DNA from: Lyngbya sp. PCC 8106
GTDB taxonomy: Bacteria > Cyanobacteriota > Cyanobacteriia > Cyanobacteriales > Microcoleaceae
Length of the DNA stretch: 64,000 nucleotides
Assembly: GCF_000169095.1 (NCBI RefSeq)
Contig: NZ_AAVU01000001.1
Location: 242,112 to 306,111, forward strand
Direction: 5' to 3'
The notes below the pieces were generated by a model. It was not told the origin of the DNA, did no database searches, and was given only the letters and a program-made list of their open reading frames with translations. Shown piece after piece: positions 57,001-63,914 of the stretch (position 1 is its first letter; every line of letters starts with the position of its first letter). The translations under genes were made by a program, and so were the position numbers.

Positions 57001-57359
57001 CATTTGAAGGCATTACGGGGGATAGTACCTTAGTTTTAGCGAATATTGCCAGTGCGGGTATTTTTAGTCAAATTCAGCAAAATGTTTTGGATGCCACTGG
57101 GTTAACAGAATTTCGTCTTTATCCCGCCCGTATTTCTAAGAGTGAAGGTTCAACCGCTTCTGCGGCTTTGGGTTTAGGGATAGAAGTCGGTTTGGATGTG
57201 ACGGATAATGTTTCGGTTTCTCTGAGTCAAGTTTTAGCAGACGAACAACCCACTCAGTTTGGGGTAAATTACCGAGTCAATGATAACTTACTGATTCGGG
57301 GTGCAGCAGGTTTGGGCGGTGAGAGTGAGATTCGGTTTGAGTATGAAGTTCAGTTTTAA
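51069..57359 (+). CDS. TamB-like (DUF490) envelope lipid-transfer protein
   Basis: A 2,096-residue AsmA/TamB-family protein of the VPS13-like bridge type, thought to span the periplasm and conduct lipids to the outer membrane. Residues about 18-42 are the inner-membrane anchor (RVLIWGGVGLGVTTIAAG). A very long beta-taco region follows, with many repeats of the form GxVxLxGxxxxxL/NINARGxL. The C-terminal 300 residues are the TamB domain proper (PVKISLNNFRL, then LIALLGGSTFEG, SQVLADEQPTQFGVNYRVNDNLLIRGAAG) and end at a beta-barrel-like Phe-terminal strand (YEVQF). A Pro/Gln-rich insertion lies around residues 470-510. It is close to the usual cyanobacterial length and diverges from the pentapeptide-repeat gene. 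Confidence 0.93.
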   Translation: MTNSPDPNSESTSPRRRWRRVLIWGGVGLGVTTIAAGTTAIWFIQNQLAPMVGGIVEGIIERPVTVGPVERFTLSSLRFGRSVMPATPTSDSNATTEAVEVAFSLSSIFTNPTLNLDLTLVNADVYLEEDAEGDWIQTELNLEGDPPIDVKFGSVGLRNANVTLTPYVATGSPVVIPLNISRAVVDVSENNERIKGRLNGSFARGGTFYVQANVFTPETNIEGRLRANNIPVSQFTGLIKAPNFALQRGMVDANIFVKLEDSKLSQVAGKASLDDIQIEVTDLDRPVQPINAQFRFAGNQARIERLTTGLGDINVNLSGTATANPQLDLSKTQLDFTANIEPTQISTFLDIAENAAEEPINLPFPLSGTVRTDIGLTGTLLKPILTLDLDTTTPTQIDRVNLDNFSTNLQVTAQLQDDFSLESDPIVTVNSLQIQPATGGNINGKGTVELQGLKQLIQDSQPVVIEPINKPEISQIPPQISPQTPTQPQTILPVPSTPTTEQKQESPLNPQINFNLDVNNVGLDSIVESYGIISPFRWGSVSAEADISGSLENLKGEAEFSLPTATTPIFGQADLEQTKLNSTVQIADGNITINAQQIQQKLWNANVNASQVALEPLVNLGLLFSDLESNLKSDLSRINLSDGRLDLKANLSANLDNLDPAAIRGETDLQVNLGDRSINANAQIRQGTFSANFDTEPLPLSRLVDAGINLVEIPGNTQTQIQDLEIQNGTVQAEGTIRGNINNLDQITARSEALVNLGNTGGVIKASGRLSGDLFQAEIDTSTIPLNPLVDLGLPFANLSPDLNNSIQNIDIRNGSLEAKALFSGSLNNLDQVTGTVNSQVNLGSFGGTVEARGQLTNGQLQVNVNTSEVPLEPLIDIGLPFANLPPDINREIQDLNFRNGELQLQATASGNIANITPAQITANVDGLVDLGQAGGMVKLSGQALSGRWQTIINADQIALNRFSDLVESQTQDILQPLLQQGLITQAEAMPLLRGILDSRLSASGSLVELNPETIRAMGELELTELPIIKQPLEAAFNWDGERVEIEKLESPQFGADGFVAVEFSGTGVPQISNLNVDVRLSDFNLQSPLVQRLLANIPPEVAGDSPLLAGLVNFDGTVTGSLSTLQLTGDLSLENLIVRELEFDPNLAGSLSAGLNSGVNLALAGIQDRIELVLNDQYLPESFLIRQDEAIAQGTTVGENLLVNLEQFPLSILSLAPLAEQGLGEISGIATADLSVSQLETLDPTQIGVQGAIAVEDPALGYIDLERFSANIGLKDGLFQLTEGELVYGETEILIAARADLEEIIADLAAGTQPGVTVPFGGDIAETRPDFEAEIDIPSGRLQDVLSALEFYNLGDLARGLKTPEYGTAADVIPTPVGLPPDATLTQQLQRFEEIQALFARQLLKDEEEPLPPLEAVRGKFSGEIAVQGSIASGVVAKVALNNVGDWTWGRFDANEFILNASLDRDNVVRVLPLQLTSGETVYDFRGQLALDTQQPSGQFRIKNIRLEQLQDELENFVELPNIDVNGQLNFRANIAGSLVNPQATGEFTVVEGLFNDEPIKEARGSFSYNNARLFLGSTILLTEQDPIRIKAQVPYRLPFAEVSPGSNLLQAQVNLQDEGFNIIDLLNPEVDWVEGKGLLELKIDGILEQDSNGNIARISIEPQGLLKLQEGIISVDSIKQSIVGLSGTAIFVNDRITVNGIEGELVGEAGSGNIMVQGVLPLIFPFEEEDPDVENPLQIKLANLQVGVEELYVGDAAGMIAIDGSVLRPEIGGGITLSNGTIIVPTAAAASPDAAGGGLPDTGPVKISLNNFRLTLAEDLQIVTPPVSEFLSVPIVNFSLEGSIALSGTLESLEDIRPSGVIKLTGGALNLYTTRFILDRGYPQQAIFVPSEGLNPILDLRLVTRVPETTRFQAPTSAFSSEISEGPTASSLGTVRTIRVTAQVKGPASQINDIIQLKSSPPRSKTQLIALLGGSTFEGITGDSTLVLANIASAGIFSQIQQNVLDATGLTEFRLYPARISKSEGSTASAALGLGIEVGLDVTDNVSVSLSQVLADEQPTQFGVNYRVNDNLLIRGAAGLGGESEIRFEYEVQF

Positions 57360-57725
57360 CTCCAGGTTCTCTCAGCCGAATTGATTCAAAATTAATCAAA
57401 TCTTATTGAAGCTATCAACAAATTCAATCTCACTGAAGCGATGACTAAAAAATAGAGTCTAATCTTGAGTTAGAAATCGATACAGTGACTCCCATCCGAC
57501 TCAAAAATCTCATCACAATCGTTACTAATACTGAAATTAGGGTTCGGTTAATCACTTCAGATATTGCGGGAATCTCGGATGACGTGTTGAGTGGTTTACG
57601 CTACTGTTGAAATGGGGGATCAGGGTGCAATAATGACACAGCTAGAGACTGTGATCGAACACTGCACAGCTTTGAACGAGATCCCAATTCCTGGTCATTC
57701 TGACACTAAAAACAAGCACGCAACC
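57360..57725. other. Intergenic region upstream of purF
   Basis: This stretch contains the purF promoter and, depending on the true start, part of the purF N-terminus. A 41-codon frame starting at GTG 57485 and ending at 57610 lacks a ribosome-binding site and is not called. Confidence 0.35.
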
Positions 57726-59204
57726 ATGATACCAAACGATTTGCTGACGACCGACTACTCCGACTCCACTCCTCAAAACCCCGATAAACCCGAAGAAGCT
57801 TGTGGTGTTTTCGGTATCTATGCACCCGGTGAAGATGTTGCCAAACTGACCTATTTTGGATTGTACGCTCTCCAACACCGAGGTCAAGAATCAGCAGGAA
57901 TTGCGACCTTCGAGTCAGAAAAGCTGTATTTATATAAAGACATGGGGTTAGTTTCTCAAGTCTTTAATGAATCAATTCTCAGTGAGTTAAAAGGAAATCT
58001 AGCTGTCGGTCACACCCGTTATTCTACCACGGGTTCCAGTCGAGTTGTCAATGCTCAACCTGCGATTGCCAATAGCCGTCTGGGATCAATTGCAGTCGCT
58101 CATAATGGTAATCTTGTTAATACTCCTCAACTCCGGGAAGAAATTACCCGCCGCCAATATAGTTTTGTCACCACGACAGATACAGAATTAATTGCCTTAG
58201 CGATCGCCTCAGAAGTCGATTTGGGTAAAAATTGGTTAGATGCTTGTATCAGCGCCTTTAAAATGTGTGAAGGTGCATTTAGTTTAACCATTGGGACTCC
58301 GGCTGGGTTAATGGGTGTACGCGATCCTCATGGTATTCGTCCTTTAGTTATTGGGACTTTAGACACCAATCCGACTCGATATGTTCTGGCTTCTGAAACT
58401 TGTGGGTTAGATATTATCGGCGCTGAATTTTTACGAGAAGTTAAACCAGGCGAAATCGTTTGGATCACTGAAGATGGATTAGAGTCTATTGAGTGGCAAC
58501 CCCAAACCTCTCGCAAACTTTGTGTGTTTGAAATGATTTATTTTGCCAGACCTGATAGCCAGATGGAGGGAGAAAGTCTCTACACTTATCGAATGCGAAT
58601 TGGTCGGGTTTTAGCAAAAGAGTCTTGTGTTGATGCGGATTTGGTGATTGGTGTTCCTGACTCGGGTATTCCGGCGGCAATTGGATTTTCCCAGGAATCT
58701 AATATTCCCTATATGGAAGGATTGATCAAAAATCGTTACGTGGGTCGCACTTTTATCCAACCAACTCAGGGAATGCGAGAAGCGGGTATTCGCATGAAAC
58801 TCAATCCCTTAAAAGATGTTTTGAAAGGGAAGCGAGTGATTATGGTCGATGACTCCATTGTGCGAGGAACTACGAGTGGCAAAATCGTTAAAGCGTTGCG
58901 AGATGCAGGTGCAACCGAAGTTCACATGAGAATTTCATCTCCACCTGTGACTCATCCCTGTTTCTACGGAATTGATACCGATAACCAAGATCAATTAATT
59001 GCGGCGAAAAAGTCAGTCGCAGAAATTGCTCAACATATTGGGGTAGACTCGCTGGCTTATCTGAGTTGGGAAGGAATGTTGCAAGCCACCCATGAAGACC
59101 CTCAGAGTTTCTGTTCGGCTTGTTTTACAGGTAAATACCCGATTGATGTTCCTGAACCCGTCAAGCGGTCAAAATTGATGTTAGAGGAACCAGCAAAGGT
59201 TTAA
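57726..59204 (+). CDS. purF: Amidophosphoribosyltransferase
   Basis: It catalyses the first step of purine synthesis, converting PRPP and glutamine to phosphoribosylamine. The N-terminal Ntn glutaminase domain has the nucleophile Cys in EEACGVFGIY, released by cleavage of a short propeptide; ALQHRGQESAG and AVGHTRYSTTG follow. The C-terminal PRTase domain carries the PRPP loop VIMVDDSIVRGTTS and GVPDSGIPAAIG. The frame is open back to GTG 57591, with Mets at 57633 and 57726. I choose 57726 (492 residues), which leaves a 25-residue propeptide in line with relatives; 57633 would give 56. Four Cys (including FCSACFTGKYP near the end) may bind an iron-sulfur cluster as in the Bacillus-type enzyme. 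Confidence 0.95.
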   Translation: MIPNDLLTTDYSDSTPQNPDKPEEACGVFGIYAPGEDVAKLTYFGLYALQHRGQESAGIATFESEKLYLYKDMGLVSQVFNESILSELKGNLAVGHTRYSTTGSSRVVNAQPAIANSRLGSIAVAHNGNLVNTPQLREEITRRQYSFVTTTDTELIALAIASEVDLGKNWLDACISAFKMCEGAFSLTIGTPAGLMGVRDPHGIRPLVIGTLDTNPTRYVLASETCGLDIIGAEFLREVKPGEIVWITEDGLESIEWQPQTSRKLCVFEMIYFARPDSQMEGESLYTYRMRIGRVLAKESCVDADLVIGVPDSGIPAAIGFSQESNIPYMEGLIKNRYVGRTFIQPTQGMREAGIRMKLNPLKDVLKGKRVIMVDDSIVRGTTSGKIVKALRDAGATEVHMRISSPPVTHPCFYGIDTDNQDQLIAAKKSVAEIAQHIGVDSLAYLSWEGMLQATHEDPQSFCSACFTGKYPIDVPEPVKRSKLMLEEPAKV

Positions 59205-59457
59205 GAGGTCGGGAAGGCAGACAATCGAGCCGGGATTATCCCGGTCTGAAAGTCGAACTCCTCAGTCATCACTGTAAACAAGAGCCATTGATAACTGTTC
59301 ACTGTGAACTGTCTACTGTCTCCGCCTCCTCTTGCAAAAGCCACTAATCAATGATTGTTCTTTGATAAGAATTTTCTATTACTCTCGGATTCACTCCGGA
59401 ATTCTGTGCAGAACTTGGATAGATCCATTAACGTTCCGGATGTGATGCGAGAGGAGG
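59205..59457. other. Intergenic region after purF with hairpin and STRR
   Basis: A short perfect palindrome, CCGGGATTATCCCGG (59230-59244), follows the purF stop; it lacks a T-run but may act as a 3' stabiliser or weak terminator. Around 59295-59322 there are ACTGTTCACTGTGAACTGTC-type heptamers of STRR character. GAGGAGG occurs directly before the ATG of the next gene. Confidence 0.45.
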
Positions 59458-59925
59458 ATGCCACCAAAAGCTCATCTAGAATCCCACCTAACGACTGAAG
59501 ACCTGAAAGTCCGTTACCGACAGGCTAGGGATACCACCGAAGCTCGTCGATGGCACCTACTTCAGCTCGTCGCCAGCGGTTGGACTATTAAACGGGCCGC
59601 TGAAGTTGTGGGTTTAAACTACGACTATTCTAAGGAGATCATTCGCCGCTATAACCGCGAAGGCCCAAGTTCGGTGAGAAACCGTAGCCGCGATCGCCAA
59701 CCGCCTGTTGCTCGCTCCTTGTTAACCTTGGCGCAGCAACAGGAACTCAAAGAGGCATTACAAGGCCCTGCTCCGGATGGAGGTGCCTGGTCGGGTCCCA
59801 AAGTGGCTGAATGGATTGCTAAAAAAACAGGTCGCCAACACGTCTGGCCTCAAAGAGGTTGGGACTATCTCAAGCGACTCGGAGTCAACTGGAGACAGCG
59901 CAAAAATACCAACAATGATGAGTGA
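59458..59925 (+). CDS. IS630-type winged-HTH domain protein, possible transposase fragment
   Basis: A 155-residue protein consisting of the two HTH regions found at the N-terminus of IS630/Tc1-type transposases: ARRWHLLQLVASGWTIKRAA (about 30-50) and WSGPKVAEWIAKKTGRQHVW (about 105-125), joined by a basic linker NRSRDRQPPVA. The DDE catalytic domain is absent; the frame ends after GVNWRQRKNTNNDE. Stand-alone proteins of this type occur in cyanobacteria, so it may be a functional DNA-binding remnant, or simply a truncated transposase. The GC content is higher than in the flanking AT-rich DNA, and the surrounding 1.5 kb is a mobile-element graveyard. Confidence 0.7.
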   Translation: MPPKAHLESHLTTEDLKVRYRQARDTTEARRWHLLQLVASGWTIKRAAEVVGLNYDYSKEIIRRYNREGPSSVRNRSRDRQPPVARSLLTLAQQQELKEALQGPAPDGGAWSGPKVAEWIAKKTGRQHVWPQRGWDYLKRLGVNWRQRKNTNNDE

Positions 59926-60291
59926 ATCTAATTTCCGCAAATTAGATTTTGAGCCACTTAACATTGTTTTGGTGCATCTACTTTGCGACTCTCCCACTCT
60001 GCAAAATTACCCAGAAACTAGCGAAGAGAAAGAATTGCTTGAATCTACACAAACCCATCTTACTGAGTCTAGGAGAGTCATCTTAAATTTTGAATTTCTC
60101 AAAGCGGTACTTTTCTCTACAGCCGAAGCTAAAGTTGGCTTTTTCTCTGGAAATTTTTGATCGACTTCTTCATACTTAGCAAAAAGAGCTGTCGTTTCTT
60201 CATCACTCACTTTTCACTGTGTTCAGGCTGTATATTCCTAATCCGATAAGAGTGGAGATCGCATTTTTCGGGAATTCCAGAAAGTAGTCGA
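59926..60291. other. Degenerate sequence between transposase fragments
   Basis: 366 bases without a gene I can support. A plus-strand frame continues from the HTH gene in another phase (81 codons from 59915 to 60160), and a minus-strand frame spans 60007-60210 (67 codons, MSDEETTALFAKYEEVDQKF at its start). Either could be a fragment of a former gene; the minus one has the more protein-like composition. Neither has a recognisable domain. Confidence 0.35.
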
Positions 60292-60323
60292 GTAGGGTGT
60301 ATTAGCGTATCTCGTAACGCACC
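60292..60323. repeat. REP palindrome upstream of RAYT gene
   Basis: GTAGGGTGTATTA (60292-60304) and TAACGCACC (60315-60323) form the outer arms of a degenerate REP element, the same family as the two copies after the gene. One arm has two substitutions relative to the consensus GGTGCGTTA. Confidence 0.75.
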
Positions 60324-60347
60324 ATCCCTAATACTATACTGATTGGA

Positions 60348-60899
60348 ATGCCTAATTATAGAAGACCTAATATTTCTGGTGGAACATATTTTATCACTCA
60401 AGTAACTTATCAAAGAGAAACTTGGCTTTGTAGCGAAGTTGCTAGAAAAGCTCTCAGAGAAGCGAGCGAAAATGTAATAGAGAAATATCCTTTTTCTATT
60501 GATGCTTTCGTTTTACTACCATAGCATTTTCATTGTCTGTGGACTTTGCCATCCAATGATCGGGATTTTTCCATGAGGTTGCGACTAATTAAAACTTATG
60601 TTACTAAACATTATGGGCAAGAATTAGCTATTAATCGAGAAGTTTCTCTGTCACGACAAAAGCGAAAAGAAAGCAATCTTTGGCAGCGTCGTTTTTGGGA
60701 ACATTTGATTAGAGATGAGGGAGATTTTGCTCTCCATTGTGATTATATTCATTATAATCCTGTTCGACATGGGTTATGTACAAATCCCCAAGATTGGCAA
60801 TTTTCGAGCATTCATCGGTTTATCGCTCAGGGAATTTATCCGCAAAATTGGGGAAGAGATGGAAGTCCAGAAATACCCCAAGGAATTGGGGATGAATAA
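60348..60899 (+). pseudogene. REP-associated tyrosine transposase (RAYT) with in-frame stop
   Basis: A RAYT-type HUH transposase, the enzyme linked to REP palindromes. Reading from ATG 60348 gives MPNYRRPNISGGTYFITQVT, then DAFVLLP, then TAG (60522-60524), then HFHCLWTLPSND in the same frame. The HUH motif (HFH) is present right after the stop; family members usually have Glu, Asp or Asn there, so a single GAG-to-TAG change is the simplest explanation. The catalytic-Tyr motif YIHYNPVRHGL and the RRFWEHLIRDEGDF segment follow, and the end is normal. With REP copies on both sides it is a recognisable REP-RAYT unit that is probably inactive, unless the stop is read through. The open part starts at 60546. 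Confidence 0.85.
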
Positions 60900-60902
60900 A
60901 AC

Positions 60903-60977
60903 GTAGGGTGCGTTACGCTATCGCTAACGCACCGAAAAATATGGGATGGTGCGTTAATGAAATGTAACGCACCCTAC
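60903..60977. repeat. Pair of REP palindromes after RAYT gene
   Basis: Two copies in inverted orientation to one another. The first has GTAGGGTGCGTTA (60903-60915), a 9-base loop and TAACGCACC (60925-60933). The second has GGTGCGTTA (60948-60956), an 8-base loop and TAACGCACCCTAC (60965-60977). The extra GTAGGG/CCCTAC marks lie at the outer edges of the pair, the head-to-head arrangement (BIME-like) typical of RAYT substrates. Confidence 0.9.
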
Positions 60978-61446
60978 AAGATCATGCGATCGCACTCACG
61001 ATCAAGAAGAAGCCCTCGCGATCGCAGATGTAGTAGGAGTGATGCGTCAGGGAAATTTAGAACAAATTGGCACCCCAGAAGAAATTTACAGCCATCCCGC
61101 ATCGCGTTTTGTTGCAGAATTTGTGACTCAAGCCAACTTTTTACCAGCCCGTCGTCAAAGTAATGGTTGGCAAACTGAAATTGGTTGTTTTGAAATTGAG
61201 GAGAATCATACACACAACAGTTGTGAAATAATGATTCGCCAGGAAGATTGTATTTTACAACCAGATACAGATTCTCAGGTAAAGATTACCAAACGGCGAT
61301 TTTTAGGAAGAGAATACCGCTATTGTTTAGAAACTCCTTCCGGTAAAGAAATTCATGCTAGAACAATGACAGATACAATAATACCCGAAGGAACATTTGT
61401 CAAGATATCAATACCAGATGATGCGGTGAAAATTTTTGCGGATTAA
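60978..61446 (+). pseudogene. C-terminal remnant of ABC transporter ATPase
   Basis: The frame THDQEEALAIADVVGVMRQG begins at 60994, seventeen bases after the REP pair, and runs to the stop at 61446. It contains the switch His (THDQEEAL), the GTPEEIYSHPASRFVAEFV stretch and a TOBE-like C-terminal domain, as in Fe(III), sulfate or polyamine-type importer ATPases. Walker A, the signature motif and Walker B are missing; the sequence upstream is REP and RAYT. A GTG/ATG at 61039-61044 could still allow translation of a 135-residue fragment, but this could not be a working ATPase. The REP/RAYT insertion or a linked deletion appears to have removed the first two-thirds of the gene. Confidence 0.85.
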
Positions 61447-61641
61447 TACTAACAGAAATGATGAAACTTATCAAGATGATCGGGGTTTTCTAAAAATACT
61501 AGAAATGTACCTTGTTAGTTGAGGAATAAATCAAGCAAAACAAGTTCAATTAATATTTTTCTGAGAAAAAATTATGTGAAACTCAGAAATAACAAGTAAC
61601 TAAGGTAGTGATAGTAAGACTTTGGTTGTTTCCTGAGATGT

Positions 61642-62922
61642 CTACTGTAATCTCTTGCAAAGGGCATGACCCAGTGTTCGCTCGTCTGTTGCGCGAATCT
61701 TGGAATTATAGCCCGAACCATCCATAGAACCACCATTTGCGAGTCGGGCAATATCCCAAGTGCCTAACTTCTGACTCAATACTGCTCTGTTGTCTAAAGC
61801 CTCTTTGTATGCAACAAGAGTAGAGCCAGATGGACAAGTTTCACCGCTCACTTTAACTACAGCAGCCCGAAAATTCTGACCACTCGAAGAACTTGTGTTA
61901 GTTAACCATCCACTTGACAGGTTGCTGGTAGCAGAATTTGCAAGATCCCTCCACTGCTGTTTTGCTGCGTTAAGGTGAAGTTTCTCAAGAAAGCTGCCAA
62001 GTTTGTCATTCCCAGCCGCATTTACAAGATCTAGAACCGACTTTAGTTCAGTCTGAGAACTCACAACCGATCCCAGCAACTGAGCCAGACTTTTCTCCGC
62101 CTCCCGACTGCTTCCTTCAAGCTTCTGAAAAGCAACCGAAATTTCTTGGAGTGAGCGTGAGAAGTCTGCTTTGATACTGGCATATTTTTCATTGAGTCCA
62201 CCTTGGCAGTGATGAGTCTGAGATTGTTTTTCTAAGTTAGCCAAGGCTTCTTTTGCAGAGCGATCGGCACCATCGATTGCCTGCTGGATGTCCCTTTTGT
62301 AAGCACTCTGTTGCTGAAGAAACGCGGCAAGAGCACTTGTGCCACCTTGTAGCAAAGACGAGCTTCTGTCCAAATCTTCTCCCAGTTCTTGCAGTGCCTG
62401 CTTTACTGTCTTGCGCTGCTGGTTATTTGGTCCTACTCCTGACTTAATCTCCTGCTGAACAGCTAAAACAATGTCGGCGGTAACGTCGAATTTCTTGCTG
62501 AAATCGGGAATTCCTTTTAGCCATACTTGTGTCGGCTCATAACTACGGGCGAAGGTATTGGTATTTTGTTGAACCCGCTCAAGCACACGGGACAGGCTTC
62601 GTCTTGTCCATGTAAAATCGACTTTGGTGTCCCATGTTTCGGTTGTTTCTTTGGTGCACAAACCAAGTCCCCACCATTCTTTTTTACTACACCAGGTACA
62701 GCGTGTGTAAATCGGGTAAGGCCCCAATGATTTGCTCGCTACGGAGCGCATGTTTGAAACTTCATTTTTCAACTGCTCTAGACGAGAAAACACATCTCTT
62801 GGCACAGTTACACTATTGTTTTGTGCGATCGCAACATTCACAGGCGATAGCCATAGAACAGCAGACAACACTATGATGACTAGCCAGTTTAGATGTTTCC
62901 GGTATTTGACTATGCTTTTCAT
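61642..62922 (-). CDS. Secreted long-helical protein, possible alpha-pore-forming toxin component
   Basis: A 426-residue exported protein. Residues 1-34 are a signal peptide ending VNVAIA-Q. A Cys/Trp-rich segment (CTWCSKKEWWGLGLCTKET, about 72-90) probably forms a disulfide-linked or metal-binding loop. Residues about 105-320 are predicted almost wholly helical, with heptads such as SRSLQEISVAFQKLEGSSRE and a small apolar stretch (GGTSALAAFLQQ) that could be a membrane-insertion tongue. Near the end there is QQWRDLANSATSNLSSGW, followed by a Cys-containing tail. No family is recognised with certainty. Size, helical content and the W..(L/I)A..A pattern recall XaxA/YaxA or Hbl/Nhe-type subunits, but this is architecture-level inference. 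It follows the 325-residue gene by 14 bases. Confidence 0.7.
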   Translation of the reverse strand: MKSIVKYRKHLNWLVIIVLSAVLWLSPVNVAIAQNNSVTVPRDVFSRLEQLKNEVSNMRSVASKSLGPYPIYTRCTWCSKKEWWGLGLCTKETTETWDTKVDFTWTRRSLSRVLERVQQNTNTFARSYEPTQVWLKGIPDFSKKFDVTADIVLAVQQEIKSGVGPNNQQRKTVKQALQELGEDLDRSSSLLQGGTSALAAFLQQQSAYKRDIQQAIDGADRSAKEALANLEKQSQTHHCQGGLNEKYASIKADFSRSLQEISVAFQKLEGSSREAEKSLAQLLGSVVSSQTELKSVLDLVNAAGNDKLGSFLEKLHLNAAKQQWRDLANSATSNLSSGWLTNTSSSSGQNFRAAVVKVSGETCPSGSTLVAYKEALDNRAVLSQKLGTWDIARLANGGSMDGSGYNSKIRATDERTLGHALCKRLQ

Positions 62923-62936
62923 AACTTTAAAGGGTT

Positions 62937-63914
62937 TCAGTGAACTGAAATATCTACTAATGCCTCAACCGTAAATTGCTTGGCAGCCTGGTCAATCCCA
63001 TGCCATTGCTTGATGGACTCATCAAGTCCCAATGCTTTTTTCACGAAATCAAGATCTCTGAGATGATCATCCGAAGCATCAACGGCCATTTGAGTTAGAT
63101 TTGAGCCAAAAGTTGTCCAAACTTTCCTTAGCTTGTCGAGGAACTCTAGTAAATCGTCCAAGCTAGACTTGAGCCAAGCTCCATCTTTAAGGATTGATTC
63201 AAGTTCTCCAACCCCCACGCGGAGTTTCTCGGCCTGTGCCACTGTATCCTTTTCTTCTTGCTTTAAGGTATCCAATTCATGCTCAAGCTCCGTGCGCTTT
63301 TTCTTGGAACTGAAAACCCCCAGTTCATCAATCTGTTTTTGCACACTTTCTAATCTAACGCGCAACGCCCCTACCTCTTCTTGCTTGCGGTGAAGTAGGT
63401 CTGTGTCGGCCTTGCAAGGCTTAGACAGATCGTTATTGGAGGCAATTATCTTGTTTTTAAAATCACTCAAAAGAACGCTCAAATTGCTGATAGGTTGCAT
63501 GGCCCTGCCCGCAGTAGTACCAAGTTCTTGCAAACCTGCCTTCACATCAACGCCAGATCTAACTTCTAGCAGACTCTGCAAAAATGAAACAGTAGAGGCT
63601 GCTGACTGATGCAATCGCTGAACTAGCCATACGATAGAGGCATACAGCATGGAAGGGGACGTGCTGTCCGCCAAGACATTCGGATTCTTTAGCAATAGTT
63701 GCCGAAGAGCTTTGGGTGAACCGAAAGCTACGGCCAGATCCCGTAATTTAGTCAATGCTTTTCCTGTTTCCATTGAGACGCTACTGAATTCCACTGACAA
63801 GTTCTCGATTCTGCTGATATAGCGATTTAGGTGTATCCAAGAGCTTGTATCGAAAGCCAGCTTGTTGGCATCATCGAATTTTAGAAGAGACGCGCTAGGA
63901 ACTGCTAGATTCAC
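62937..63914 (-). CDS. Long coiled-coil protein, possible partner of the secreted protein
   Basis: A 325-residue, mostly helical protein with no signal peptide. Residues about 175-255 form a long basic/acidic coiled coil (RKQEEVGALRVRLESVQKQI, then KKKRTELEHELDTLKQEEKD). Apolar helices precede it (YASIVWLVQRLHQSAASTVS, about 91-110). The C-terminus has WTTFGSNLTQMAVDASDDHL and ends IKQWHGIDQAAKQFTVEAL. The ending W..I..AA..F pattern also occurs in ClyA-superfamily and XaxB/YaxB-type proteins. It is first in a two-gene operon with the secreted 426-residue protein. Binary toxins of this type have similar subunit sizes, but neither gene is confidently matched. The promoter would lie in the last 86 bases of the window, and nothing else of the locus is visible. 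Confidence 0.65.
   Translation of the reverse strand: MNLAVPSASLLKFDDANKLAFDTSSWIHLNRYISRIENLSVEFSSVSMETGKALTKLRDLAVAFGSPKALRQLLLKNPNVLADSTSPSMLYASIVWLVQRLHQSAASTVSFLQSLLEVRSGVDVKAGLQELGTTAGRAMQPISNLSVLLSDFKNKIIASNNDLSKPCKADTDLLHRKQEEVGALRVRLESVQKQIDELGVFSSKKKRTELEHELDTLKQEEKDTVAQAEKLRVGVGELESILKDGAWLKSSLDDLLEFLDKLRKVWTTFGSNLTQMAVDASDDHLRDLDFVKKALGLDESIKQWHGIDQAAKQFTVEALVDISVH

Noticed and set aside
57485..57610. 41-codon plus-strand frame starting GTG before purF
   Set aside because: No Shine-Dalgarno, overlaps the longest purF frame, no recognisable sequence.
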